Of a stretch of DNA of 23,028 nucleotides, positions 6,134 through 12,422 are shown piece after piece; the first letter of the stretch is position 1; each line of letters starts with the position of its first letter. The translations under genes were made by a program, and so were the position numbers. The notes under the pieces are model-generated. The model was not told where the DNA came from and did not search any database. It worked only from the letters and a program-made list of their open reading frames with translations. The stretch is from a virus: the IMG/VR virus record IMGVR_UViG_3300044638_003350, positions 1-23,028 of that record; one strand, 5' to 3'.

Positions 6134-6166
6134 GATAAAGGCCGCGCCCTTGTAAAGCGCGGCCTT
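6134..6166 (-). terminator. Leftward hairpin, probable terminator
   Basis: A perfect 10-bp stem AAGGCCGCGC / GCGCGGCCTT (6138-6147 and 6157-6166) with a 9-nt loop lies 3 bp past the stop at 6170. On the minus strand it is followed by TTTATC, a short U-tract, so termination may be partial. Confidence 0.62.
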
Positions 6167-6169
6167 CGG

Positions 6170-6367
6170 TTACAGTAAATTTTGTATTGAGAAGACCGAT
6201 TGATCGGTTGCGAGACTGAAGACGTGAACCCACGCGATCTCGCCGCTTGTCTCTCTCGCCCATTGCCGTGCGATCTGCACCGCCTCGGCTTTGGTAGTCG
6301 TCACCTCAACACGCGACAGCCGAAGATCGGCCGTTTGTATCGCCACTTCATACGCTGTCATAGTCAT
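6170..6367 (-). CDS. Small phage protein of unknown function (65 aa)
   Basis: Starts at ATG 6367 with GGAGG 9 nt upstream and shares ATGA with the stop of the 36-residue gene. The pattern is strand-helix-strand: YEVAIQTADLRLSRVEVTTT, then KAEAVQIARQWARETSGE, then IAWVHVFSLA. This small alpha/beta layout recurs in early phage proteins, and it resembles the start of the neighbouring 36-residue protein (YRVFVYRHDAWLFVDSTSDL followed by an Ala-rich helix), so the two may be related. The function is unknown. Confidence 0.7.
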   Translation of the reverse strand: MTMTAYEVAIQTADLRLSRVEVTTTKAEAVQIARQWARETSGEIAWVHVFSLATDQSVFSIQNLL

Positions 6368-6474
6368 ATGACCACCCCTCCAATGCGCGCCGCCAGCGCT
6401 TGCGCGGCCGCCAGATCGGACGTCGAATCCACGAAAAGCCAGGCGTCGTGACGATAAACGAAAACCCGATACAT
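6364..6474 (-). CDS. Small protein (36 aa), first gene of the leftward cluster
   Basis: MYRVFVYRHDAWLFVDSTSD followed by an Ala-rich helix and IGGVVI. The start ATG 6474 has GGGGG 5 nt upstream, and the stop shares ATGA with the ATG at 6367, giving translational coupling. Leader repeat copy 4 lies 15 nt upstream of the ATG. It is short, but the ribosome site and the coupling support it. Confidence 0.62.
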   Translation of the reverse strand: MYRVFVYRHDAWLFVDSTSDLAAAQALAARIGGVVI

Positions 6475-6489
6475 TTTTACCCCCTACAT

Positions 6490-6501
6490 TGTGGATATGT
6501 T
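6490..6501 (-). promoter_or_regulatory. DnaA-box-like leader repeat, copy 4, at the head of the leftward cluster
   Basis: Identical 12-bp element. Immediately upstream on the minus strand a weak sigma70-like pair can be drawn: TTGCAA (6530-6525), 16-bp spacer, TATTCA (6508-6503). If real, this would place the start of transcription inside the repeat, an operator-like position. The promoter part is tentative. Confidence 0.6.
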
Positions 6502-6572
6502 ATGAATAGCACGATTGGCGGGTTTTGCAATAAATCTTTTTACGAATAGTCGTGATAGTTAGCGGATCGTTA

Positions 6573-6722
6573 TCAAATCGCCATGGGGAGCGGGGGCTCA
6601 ATACGAGGCGCGACCTAGTAATAGTCATATCGTCATTAGTTGTTAGACTCTAGGAATTTTATATAAATGTATACAGAATAATATATAAATGTAGAGCGGA
6701 TGAAAGTTGCATGGCGATTTGA
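6573..6722. repeat. 13-bp inverted repeat flanking an AT-rich segment
   Basis: TCAAATCGCCATG at 6573-6585 and its exact reverse complement CATGGCGATTTGA at 6710-6722, 124 bp apart. A third partial copy, CATGGCGAT, is at 6807-6815. Confidence 0.75.
6660..6693 (+). repeat. Two direct copies of TATATAAATGTA, possible DNA-unwinding element
   Basis: Exact 12-bp copies at 6660-6671 and 6682-6693, 22 bp apart (about two helical turns), in the most AT-rich part of the region and inside the 13-bp inverted repeat. Confidence 0.65.
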
Positions 6723-6823
6723 CGATATGGCGATAATTGCCCCGCCCCCACGCCCGCGCAAATGGCCAGGCTCGCTCATAGGGAATTCCCACGCGACCTA
6801 AAATCGCATGGCGATACGGCGAT
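6710..6823 (+). repeat. Cluster of GGCGAT repeats
   Basis: GGCGAT occurs at 6714-6719, 6729-6734, 6810-6815 and 6818-6823, with an inverted copy at 6578-6583. ATCGC-ATG-GCGAT at 6803-6815 is itself a palindrome. These are candidate protein-binding sites. Confidence 0.5.
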
Positions 6824-6888
6824 ACGACTATGCTGCATTGCAACATGATCCGCGCTCGGCCGATCCCGATCCGCGCAAGCTCCACGTC

Positions 6889-6930
6889 AACGTTAACCTT
6901 AACGTTTAACCTTAACGCGTAACGTTAACG
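6889..6930 (+). repeat. Iteron-like AACGTTAACCTT block
   Basis: Consecutive units AACGTTAACCTT (6889-6900), AACGTTTAACCTT (6901-6913), AACGCGT (6914-6920) and AACGTTAACG (6921-6930). Two contain the palindrome GTTAAC. Such short tandem units often bind a replication or regulatory protein. Confidence 0.65.
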
Positions 6931-6949
6931 CAGGTGGCGTTGACAAATA

Positions 6950-6969
6950 GGGGGGGGCTGGGCCTGGGG
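6950..6969 (+). other. G-rich tract with G-quadruplex potential
   Basis: G8-CT-G3-CCT-G4. Four runs of at least three G with loops of 1-7 nt can be drawn. It lies in the untranslated leader of the packaging operon. Confidence 0.4.
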
Positions 6970-7023
6970 ATCTCCTTTAAGAAATACGTAGCCATCACGC
7001 GAACTTTTTTATTTTTTATTTTA

Positions 7024-7545
7024 ATGGTAAAAGACTTTATGTTTGAGTCCCTACCTTATGAACCGCGCAAAATAGAGGCGACGGAAGCCGTCCTAGAGCG
7101 CATCTATCTCGCCGCCCGCAAAGGGCTGAAAGGCGACACGCTCGCCTACGCCGCGGGCATGACCCCGACCGAGTATCGGCGGCTGGTGCAGTTCGACCCC
7201 ATCGCGGAGTATGCCGAACAGAAGGGGCGCGCTGAGGGCGAAGCGGAAATGTCCGAGGTGCTGCACAACGCCGCCCGCGCTGGCGACACGAAGGCGGCGC
7301 TGGACATTCTAAAACACGTCCACAAGTGGACGGCCCCGCAGTCGGTGCAGGTGCAGGTCGAGCAGCGCATATCCATCATCGCGGCGCTAGAAGAGGCGCA
7401 GCAGCGCGTGATCCAGGGAGAGATATTAGATGCAAGTGCCGATCTACTCAGCGGACGAAGAACAGAAGCTGATGGCGACCTTATGGTCGGCGCAGGTGAA
7501 GAACGATCCGGTCGCGTTCGTGAGGATGGCGTTCCCGTGGGGTAA
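7024..7545 (+). CDS. terS: Terminase small subunit
   Basis: Recognises phage DNA and delivers it to the large subunit during headful packaging. Position directly before terL is the main evidence. The N-terminal half has a helix-turn-helix-like stretch (GLKGDTLAYAAGMTPTEYRR), followed by a helical region (YAEQKGRAEGEAEMSEVLHN) and the ALDILKHVHKWTAP motif seen in phage small terminases. I start at ATG 7024 (MVKDFMFESL); ATG 7039 is equally possible. An upstream GTG at 6934 would translate the G-rich tract and is unlikely. No strong Shine-Dalgarno sequence is visible; the leader is T-rich. The last 38 codons overlap terL by 116 nt, and that tail is low in complexity. Confidence 0.78.
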   Translation: MVKDFMFESLPYEPRKIEATEAVLERIYLAARKGLKGDTLAYAAGMTPTEYRRLVQFDPIAEYAEQKGRAEGEAEMSEVLHNAARAGDTKAALDILKHVHKWTAPQSVQVQVEQRISIIAALEEAQQRVIQGEILDASADLLSGRRTEADGDLMVGAGEERSGRVREDGVPVG

Positions 7546-8959
7546 GGCCGGCACGCCACTGGAACACTTCACAGGCCCGCGCAAGTGGCAGCTAGAAGTC
7601 CTCCAAGACCTGCGCGACCACATCAAAGAGAATAACGGCAAGGTTGACTTTGAAACCTTTCGCATGGCCACGTCCTCCGGCCGCGGTATCGGCAAGTCAG
7701 CCCTCGTGAGTTGGCTCGTGATCTGGATGCTGACCACGCGCATAGGCTCGACGACTATCGTGTCGGCCAACTCAGAAGCGCAGCTACGCAGCGTCACTTG
7801 GGCCGAGATCACCAAATGGCTATCAATGTGCCTCAACAGCCATTGGTTCGAGGTAAGCGCCACCCGCGTGCTGCCGGCCAAGTGGATTGCGGAACTGGTC
7901 GAGCGCGATCTAAAGCTGGGCACGCGTTACTGGGGCGTGGAGGGGCGGCTGTGGTCGGCCGAGAACCCTGACAGCTACGCGGGCGTGCACAACTTCGCGG
8001 GCGTCATGCTCGTGTTCGACGAGGCCAGCGGTATTGATGACTCTATCTGGGCGGTGGCCAGTGGCTTCTTTACAGAGAACACTCCTAATCGTTTTTGGCT
8101 TAGCTTTAGCAACCCCCGCCGTAACAGCGGATACTTCTACGAGTGCTTCCACAACAAGCGCGACTTCTGGCGAAACAAGGTTGTTGACGCCAGAAGCGTG
8201 GAGGGAACTGATAAGGCAGTCTATCAGCAGATTATCGACGAATACGGCCCCGACAGCGCTCAGGCTCACGTCGAGGTCTACGGAGCCTTCCCGAACGCGA
8301 GCGATGACCAGTTCATACCGTCATCACTGGTCATGGAGGCGCAGCAAAGATCGCCGCAGAAAGATCAGACAGCGCCGATAATCGTGGGCGTCGACCCGGC
8401 GCGGTTCGGGGCTGACGCGACGGTCATCGCTATCCGGCAGGGCCGTGACATCATCGGCATCCGTCGCTACCGCGGCGACGACACGATGGAGGTGGTCGGC
8501 AGAGTCATTGACATCATCGAAGAGTTCCGCCCAGCGCTCGTCGTCGTGGACGAAGGCGGCCTAGGGGCGGGCGTCGTCGACCGGCTCAAGGAGCAGCGAT
8601 ACAAGATCAGGGGCGTCAACTTCGGCAGCAAGTCTTCCCGTCCGATCATGTTCGGAAACAAGCGCGCTGAAATGTGGCACGCCATGCGGGAGTGGCTGAA
8701 GACAGCCAGCATCCCAAACGACCGCTTCCTAAAGAGCGACCTGACCGGCCCCATGATGAAGCCCGACAGTAAAGGGACTATATTCCTAGAAAGCAAGAAA
8801 GACATGAAGGCGCGTGGTCTAGCCAGCCCCGACGCCGCCGACGCTATCGCCGTGACGTTCGCGTATCCTGTGGCGCACAGGGAGGCCAGACCAATGGACA
8901 ACAGACCGCGCGTCAGTTATGGTGGTGGAACAGCCTCTTCAGGATGGATGGGACACTAG
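7430..8959 (+). CDS. terL: Terminase large subunit (ATPase and nuclease)
   Basis: The packaging motor that cuts concatemers and pumps DNA through the portal. Walker A is GRGIGKS at residues 84-90. Walker B is LVFDEAS with Asp197 and catalytic Glu198. The RNase H-like nuclease domain shows GVDPARFGADATV (Asp322), VVVDEGGLGAGVVDRL (Asp374) and SPDAADAIAV (Asp468 and Asp471). The length of 509 residues is typical. The ATG at 7430 has GGGAGAG about 7 nt upstream. That start gives a 116-nt overlap with the small subunit; an ATG at 7472 would shorten the overlap but has a poorer ribosome site. The stop abuts the next ATG (TAGATG). Confidence 0.95.
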   Translation: MQVPIYSADEEQKLMATLWSAQVKNDPVAFVRMAFPWGKAGTPLEHFTGPRKWQLEVLQDLRDHIKENNGKVDFETFRMATSSGRGIGKSALVSWLVIWMLTTRIGSTTIVSANSEAQLRSVTWAEITKWLSMCLNSHWFEVSATRVLPAKWIAELVERDLKLGTRYWGVEGRLWSAENPDSYAGVHNFAGVMLVFDEASGIDDSIWAVASGFFTENTPNRFWLSFSNPRRNSGYFYECFHNKRDFWRNKVVDARSVEGTDKAVYQQIIDEYGPDSAQAHVEVYGAFPNASDDQFIPSSLVMEAQQRSPQKDQTAPIIVGVDPARFGADATVIAIRQGRDIIGIRRYRGDDTMEVVGRVIDIIEEFRPALVVVDEGGLGAGVVDRLKEQRYKIRGVNFGSKSSRPIMFGNKRAEMWHAMREWLKTASIPNDRFLKSDLTGPMMKPDSKGTIFLESKKDMKARGLASPDAADAIAVTFAYPVAHREARPMDNRPRVSYGGGTASSGWMGH

Positions 8960-9211
8960 ATGGTATCGCTGTCAGTAGGGCGTGGCGAGAAGCTATCGAC
9001 TAAGGCGGGCGCTGGTCTGACCGCCAAGGGCCGTCAGAAATACAACGCCGCGACGGGCAGCAAGCTCAAGCCGCCGGCTCCCAATCCTAAGAGCGAGGCC
9101 GACAAGGGCCGTAAGGCCAGCTTCTGCGCACGCATGGGCGGCGTGGTCGCTAAGTCGAAGAACGCAGAGCGGGCGAAGGCCAGCATGAAGAGGTGGAACT
9201 GTGGCAAGTAA
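8960..9211 (+). CDS. Small basic phage protein (83 aa), DUF6321-like
   Basis: Lys/Arg-rich protein with the pattern LSTKAGAGLTAKGRQKYN, then TGSKLKPPAPNPKSE, then KASFCARMGGVV and a C-terminal [15 protein letters not shown]. This order of motifs (KGRxKYN, TGSxLKPP, SFCARM, SxKRWxC) recurs in small proteins near phage head genes and corresponds to DUF6321 as I remember it. The two conserved Cys and high basic charge suggest nucleic-acid or capsid contact, but the function is not established. It starts directly after the terL stop and overlaps the next gene by 11 nt. Confidence 0.82.
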   Translation: MVSLSVGRGEKLSTKAGAGLTAKGRQKYNAATGSKLKPPAPNPKSEADKGRKASFCARMGGVVAKSKNAERAKASMKRWNCGK

Positions 9212-9350
9212 GCCTGGGCTCTACGCCAACATTCACGCGAAGCGCGCGCGCATCAAAGCAGGCTCTGGCGAGAAGATGCGCAAGCCGGGCGCAGAGGGCG
9301 CACCGACCGCCAAGGCGTTCAAGCAGTCAGCTAAAACGAGGAAAAAATAA
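9201..9350 (+). CDS. Very basic small phage protein (49 aa)
   Basis: Starts at GTG 9201 with GAGG 7 nt upstream. The protein begins [20 protein letters not shown], then [20 protein letters not shown], ending KTRKK. I recognise this as a widespread small phage protein with the same [12 protein letters not shown] start, usually placed near terminase and portal genes. It is almost certainly nucleic-acid-binding or virion-packed by charge, but its role is unknown. It overlaps the upstream gene by 11 nt and the next gene by one base (TAATG). Confidence 0.8.
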   Translation: MASKPGLYANIHAKRARIKAGSGEKMRKPGAEGAPTAKAFKQSAKTRKK

Positions 9351-9502
9351 TGCCGCTCGTTAAGTCAACATCAAAGAACGCGTTCCGTAAGAACGTGGCT
9401 GCGGAAATCAAAGCGGGCAAGCCGCCGAAACAGGCGGTCGCTATCGCCTACTCGACCAAGCGCAGCGCTGCCGGTAAGAAAATGGGCAAGTCGTGTAAAT
9501 AA
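9350..9502 (+). CDS. Very basic small phage protein (50 aa)
   Basis: [20 protein letters not shown], then [20 protein letters not shown] and KKMGKSCK. The pattern KSxSKxAFxKNVxxEIxAGKPxKQAxAIAY is common in small phage proteins beside head genes. It is strongly basic with one amphipathic helix. It is joined to both neighbours by TAATG overlaps, so it is part of the terL-portal operon. The function is unknown; DNA condensation or capsid association is inferred only from charge and context. Confidence 0.82.
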   Translation: MPLVKSTSKNAFRKNVAAEIKAGKPPKQAVAIAYSTKRSAAGKKMGKSCK

Positions 9503-10305
9503 TGCCGGTCAATGCGCTCGCTCCTGAACCGCGTAACGCCATGCTGCGGCCGTATGAGCCGTCATGGAAGGAACAGATTGCGGCCTATCTGATGGGCGAC
9601 ACACGCCCGTCGCCGGAGCGGCGTCAGTTTGCGACGGGCATAGCTGACATTCTTGGCTATCTGCCCGGCACAGGCAACGTGCTACAGGGCCAAGAGGCCG
9701 CTCGCGCCGGCGACACCAAGGGCGCGATCATGGCCATGCTACCGCTACCCGGCGCTAACGTTGCGGCTAGGGCGGAGCAGAAAGCTGTAAGTGAAGCGCT
9801 AATGCGAGCGCGGCTACATAACACTTTTACAGGACAAACTTCTTCGGCGGGGCGCGGGACAGGATTTACCCAGCCTAAAGGCACGCCGGTAGAAAAACTA
9901 TTCTCTAATTTCGCAGACGAAAAAATGTCCCCGCAAATGCAAGAAACTTTTAGGGGAAAAATGTTCGACCGCGCAAATAAAGAAGTTAGCTCGTTTAAAG
10001 ATACTATACTCTCCGATGCGTTTCCTATAAACGAAGAATTTACAGTTAAATTAGATAGTTCGCCGCTAAAACAAACCCGTGTTCAGCTTTTAAAAGATGG
10101 CGACGTAGTTACGGCGGCTCAACTCGAAAAAGGGCTGTTAGATTCTATAGCCACTAAAAAAGAACACGCCGGTAATAGGTATGGCGCATTTCTTTTAGAC
10201 TGGATAGATCGCGCGGGCGTCGGAAACATTTATGAAGTGCCGGATCGCAGCCCCGGATTTGTAAAAATCCAAAAAGATGTTATCCGTTCTAGGCAAGGTG
10301 AATAA
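9502..10305 (+). CDS. Mosaic protein between terminase and portal (267 aa), unknown C-terminal domain
   Basis: The first 95 residues use the same GC-rich codons as the neighbours and contain a helical, Pro/Gly-punctuated pattern (FATGIADILGYLPGTGNVLQ, then MAMLPLPGANVAARAEQKA). This pattern is often the N-terminal part of phage proteins carrying variable effector domains. From about 9790 the codon use turns AT-rich (AAA, GAA, TTA, ACT), which marks a separately acquired C-terminal domain of about 170 residues. That part has a GNRYGAFLLDWIDRAG segment followed by IYEVPDRSPGFVKIQ. It loosely recalls an acetyltransferase (GNAT) CoA-binding helix and following strand, but the match is weak and I do not assign the fold. 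TAATG overlaps join it to both neighbours. Confidence 0.75.
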   Translation: MPVNALAPEPRNAMLRPYEPSWKEQIAAYLMGDTRPSPERRQFATGIADILGYLPGTGNVLQGQEAARAGDTKGAIMAMLPLPGANVAARAEQKAVSEALMRARLHNTFTGQTSSAGRGTGFTQPKGTPVEKLFSNFADEKMSPQMQETFRGKMFDRANKEVSSFKDTILSDAFPINEEFTVKLDSSPLKQTRVQLLKDGDVVTAAQLEKGLLDSIATKKEHAGNRYGAFLLDWIDRAGVGNIYEVPDRSPGFVKIQKDVIRSRQGE

Positions 10306-12422
10306 TGGCTTCTGATGACGTAATCGCCGCAGGCAAAGTCTCCGACAACCCGGACGATGACCGGCTTGCGACCATGCGTCACCGCTTTACGGTGGCGATG
10401 GCGGCCTATTCGGACTCGCGCGAAGACGAGTTAGACGATCTGCGCTTCATGGCGGGTTCGCCGGACAACGCGTGGCAATGGCCGGCGGACGTGCTGGCGA
10501 CACGCGGCGCGGTGCAGGGCCAGACGATCAACGCACGCCCGTGCCTGACGATCAACAAGCTGCCGCAGCATGTGCGCCTCGTGACGAACGAGCAACGCCA
10601 GAACCGTCCGACTGCGCGCGTCATCCCGGCCGACGACAACGCCGACCCAGAGGTCGCGGAAATCTTCGACGGCATTGTGCGGCACATTGAGTATATGTCC
10701 GACGCTGACGTGGCCTATGACACGGCCTGTGACAACCAGGTCACATACGGCGAGGGCTACATTCGCGTTTTGACGGAATACACGAACGAGAATTCGTTTG
10801 AGCAGGACATTCGCATCGGCCGCGTGCGCAGCAGCTTTAGCGTCTACATGGATCCAATGATTCAAGATCCATGCGGTCAGGACGCGCGCTATTGCTTCAT
10901 TACGGAAGACATTCCGAAGGCTGAATATGAAGACCTCTACCCCGACGCGACGCCTGTGACCGGCATGATGTCGCAGGGCGTGGGCGATCAGACGCTGAGC
11001 ATGTGGGTCAGCCAGGAAACGGTGCGCATCGCTGAGTATTTTTACATCGACAGCAAGCGCGAAACGCTCAACCTCTACCCGGACAATGTGACGGCGTTCG
11101 CAGGCACGCCAGAAGACAAGCGCCTCAAAGCGGCCTATGGCAAGCCGATCAAGTCGCGTGAGAGCGAGCGCCGCCGCGTTATGTGGATCAAGACCAACGG
11201 TTACGAGGTGCTTGAGGAACGCGAGTGGGCGGGCAAATACATTCCCGTCGTGCGCGTCATCGGCAACGAGTTCGAGGTCGACGGACAGATCTACATAAGT
11301 GGACTTGTGCGCAACGCGAAGGACGCGCAGCGCATGTATAACTACTGGGTCAGCCAAGAAGCGGAAATGCTCGCGCTGGCCCCGAAAGCGCCTTTCATTG
11401 GCTATGGCGGCCAGTTCGAAGGCTACGAAATGCAATGGAAGACGGCCAACACGAACAACTGGCCGTATCTTGAGGTCAACCCGGACGTAAGCGATGGTGC
11501 TGGAAACCCTCTTCCCCTTCCTGAGCGCGCGCAGCCGCCTCTGGCCCAGACGGGACTCATTCAAGCTAAAATGGGGGCAGGGGAAGATATTAAATCGACC
11601 ACGGGCCAGTACGACAGTAGCATTGGGGCGACCTCCAATGAACGCACGGGGCGTGCGATCCTCGCTCGGGAGAGGCAAGGAGACACGAGTACGTATCATT
11701 ATGTTGACAACCTCGCTCGGGCGATAAAATACGTCGCGCGGCAGTTAGTCGACCTTATCCCGAAGATTTACGACACGCAGCGCGTCGCCCGTATCATCAA
11801 CGTCGAGGGCGAAGTCGACATGGCGCGCATCAACCCGGCCCAGCCGGAAGCGGTGCGTCGCGTTGTCGACGAGCAGGGCGTGGAGATCATGAAGATCTAC
11901 AATCCGAACGTCGGCACCTACGACGTGCATGTGTCGTCTGGCCCCAGCTACATGACCCGTAAGCAGGAGGCTATGGACACGATGGGTCAGATCCTGCAAA
12001 CGAACCCCGCGCTGTGGGGCGTTGCGGGCGACCTGTTCGTCAAGAATATGGACTGGCCGGGCGCTGAGACGATGGCCAAGCGGTTTGAGAAGATGCTCGA
12101 CCCGCGCGTTCTCCAAAACACCGACGAATCGCCAGAAGCGCAGGTCATGCGGCAGCAGATCATGCAAATGTCGCAGGCGATGGAAGAAACCAAAGCGCAG
12201 GTGCAGCAGGTTCTTCAGTCTTATGAGATACAGAAACTCAAGATTGACGAGCAGAACGCGCAGATTAAGGCTTACGACGCCGAAACGAAGCGTCTGTCGG
12301 CCATGCAGAGCGGCCTGACGCCTGAGCAAGTGCAGGATATAGTGCAGGGCACGATAGCGGCTGCGCTGGATACGGGCGATATAGTGCCGGGCAGCGCGCC
12401 AATGCAGGGGATGGGTCAATGA
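10305..12422 (+). CDS. Portal protein, P22 gp1-like
   Basis: At 705 residues it matches the length of P22 gp1 (about 725). Family features include the N-terminal RFMAGSPDNAWQWPADV, the LTINKLPQHVRLVTNEQRQN helix, TACDNQVTYGEGYIRVLTEY and SFSVYMDPMIQDPCGQDARY, and a C-terminal helical barrel-like stretch rich in Gln (QVMRQQIMQMSQAMEETKAQ). It forms the dodecameric ring at the capsid vertex through which DNA is pumped and to which tail factors attach. It starts by TAATG overlap with the upstream gene and ends by ATGA overlap with the next. There is no frameshift. Confidence 0.95.
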   Translation: MASDDVIAAGKVSDNPDDDRLATMRHRFTVAMAAYSDSREDELDDLRFMAGSPDNAWQWPADVLATRGAVQGQTINARPCLTINKLPQHVRLVTNEQRQNRPTARVIPADDNADPEVAEIFDGIVRHIEYMSDADVAYDTACDNQVTYGEGYIRVLTEYTNENSFEQDIRIGRVRSSFSVYMDPMIQDPCGQDARYCFITEDIPKAEYEDLYPDATPVTGMMSQGVGDQTLSMWVSQETVRIAEYFYIDSKRETLNLYPDNVTAFAGTPEDKRLKAAYGKPIKSRESERRRVMWIKTNGYEVLEEREWAGKYIPVVRVIGNEFEVDGQIYISGLVRNAKDAQRMYNYWVSQEAEMLALAPKAPFIGYGGQFEGYEMQWKTANTNNWPYLEVNPDVSDGAGNPLPLPERAQPPLAQTGLIQAKMGAGEDIKSTTGQYDSSIGATSNERTGRAILARERQGDTSTYHYVDNLARAIKYVARQLVDLIPKIYDTQRVARIINVEGEVDMARINPAQPEAVRRVVDEQGVEIMKIYNPNVGTYDVHVSSGPSYMTRKQEAMDTMGQILQTNPALWGVAGDLFVKNMDWPGAETMAKRFEKMLDPRVLQNTDESPEAQVMRQQIMQMSQAMEETKAQVQQVLQSYEIQKLKIDEQNAQIKAYDAETKRLSAMQSGLTPEQVQDIVQGTIAAALDTGDIVPGSAPMQGMGQ

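Larger units (their letters stand above)
6502..7023. other. Non-coding divergent region, candidate origin and control region
   Basis: About 520 bp between the leftward early cluster and the rightward packaging operon with no convincing gene. It holds, in order: a 13-bp inverted repeat with arms at 6573-6585 and 6710-6722; an AT-rich stretch with two TATATAAATGTA copies between the arms; four GGCGAT repeats; a GGGAATTCCC palindrome at 6781-6790; a GTTAAC-type iteron block at 6889-6930; a G-rich tract at 6950-6969; and a T-rich run before the small terminase gene. The combination of repeats, an easily melted segment and divergent transcription is typical of a phage origin or switch region. The assignment is inferred. 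Confidence 0.5.

Noticed and set aside
6643-6885. An 80-residue open frame on the minus strand in the intergenic region
   Set aside because: No ribosome site, crosses the AT-rich repeat and the GGCGAT repeats, and has an implausible sequence. Repeats explain this region better.
6940-6945. A perfect TTGACA as a promoter for the packaging operon
   Set aside because: No -10-like hexamer lies 15-19 bp downstream; that stretch is G-rich. It may still be part of a non-sigma70 signal.
6934-7023. An N-terminal extension of the small terminase from a GTG at 6934
   Set aside because: It would translate the G-rich tract and a T-rich run into hydrophobic residues unlike the family. ATG 7024 or 7039 is more natural.
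10431-11699. A 422-residue open frame on the minus strand opposite the portal gene
   Set aside because: It is an antisense shadow created by GC-rich codons of a clearly conserved portal gene. The composition is extreme (Arg/His/Val-rich) and there is no ribosome site.
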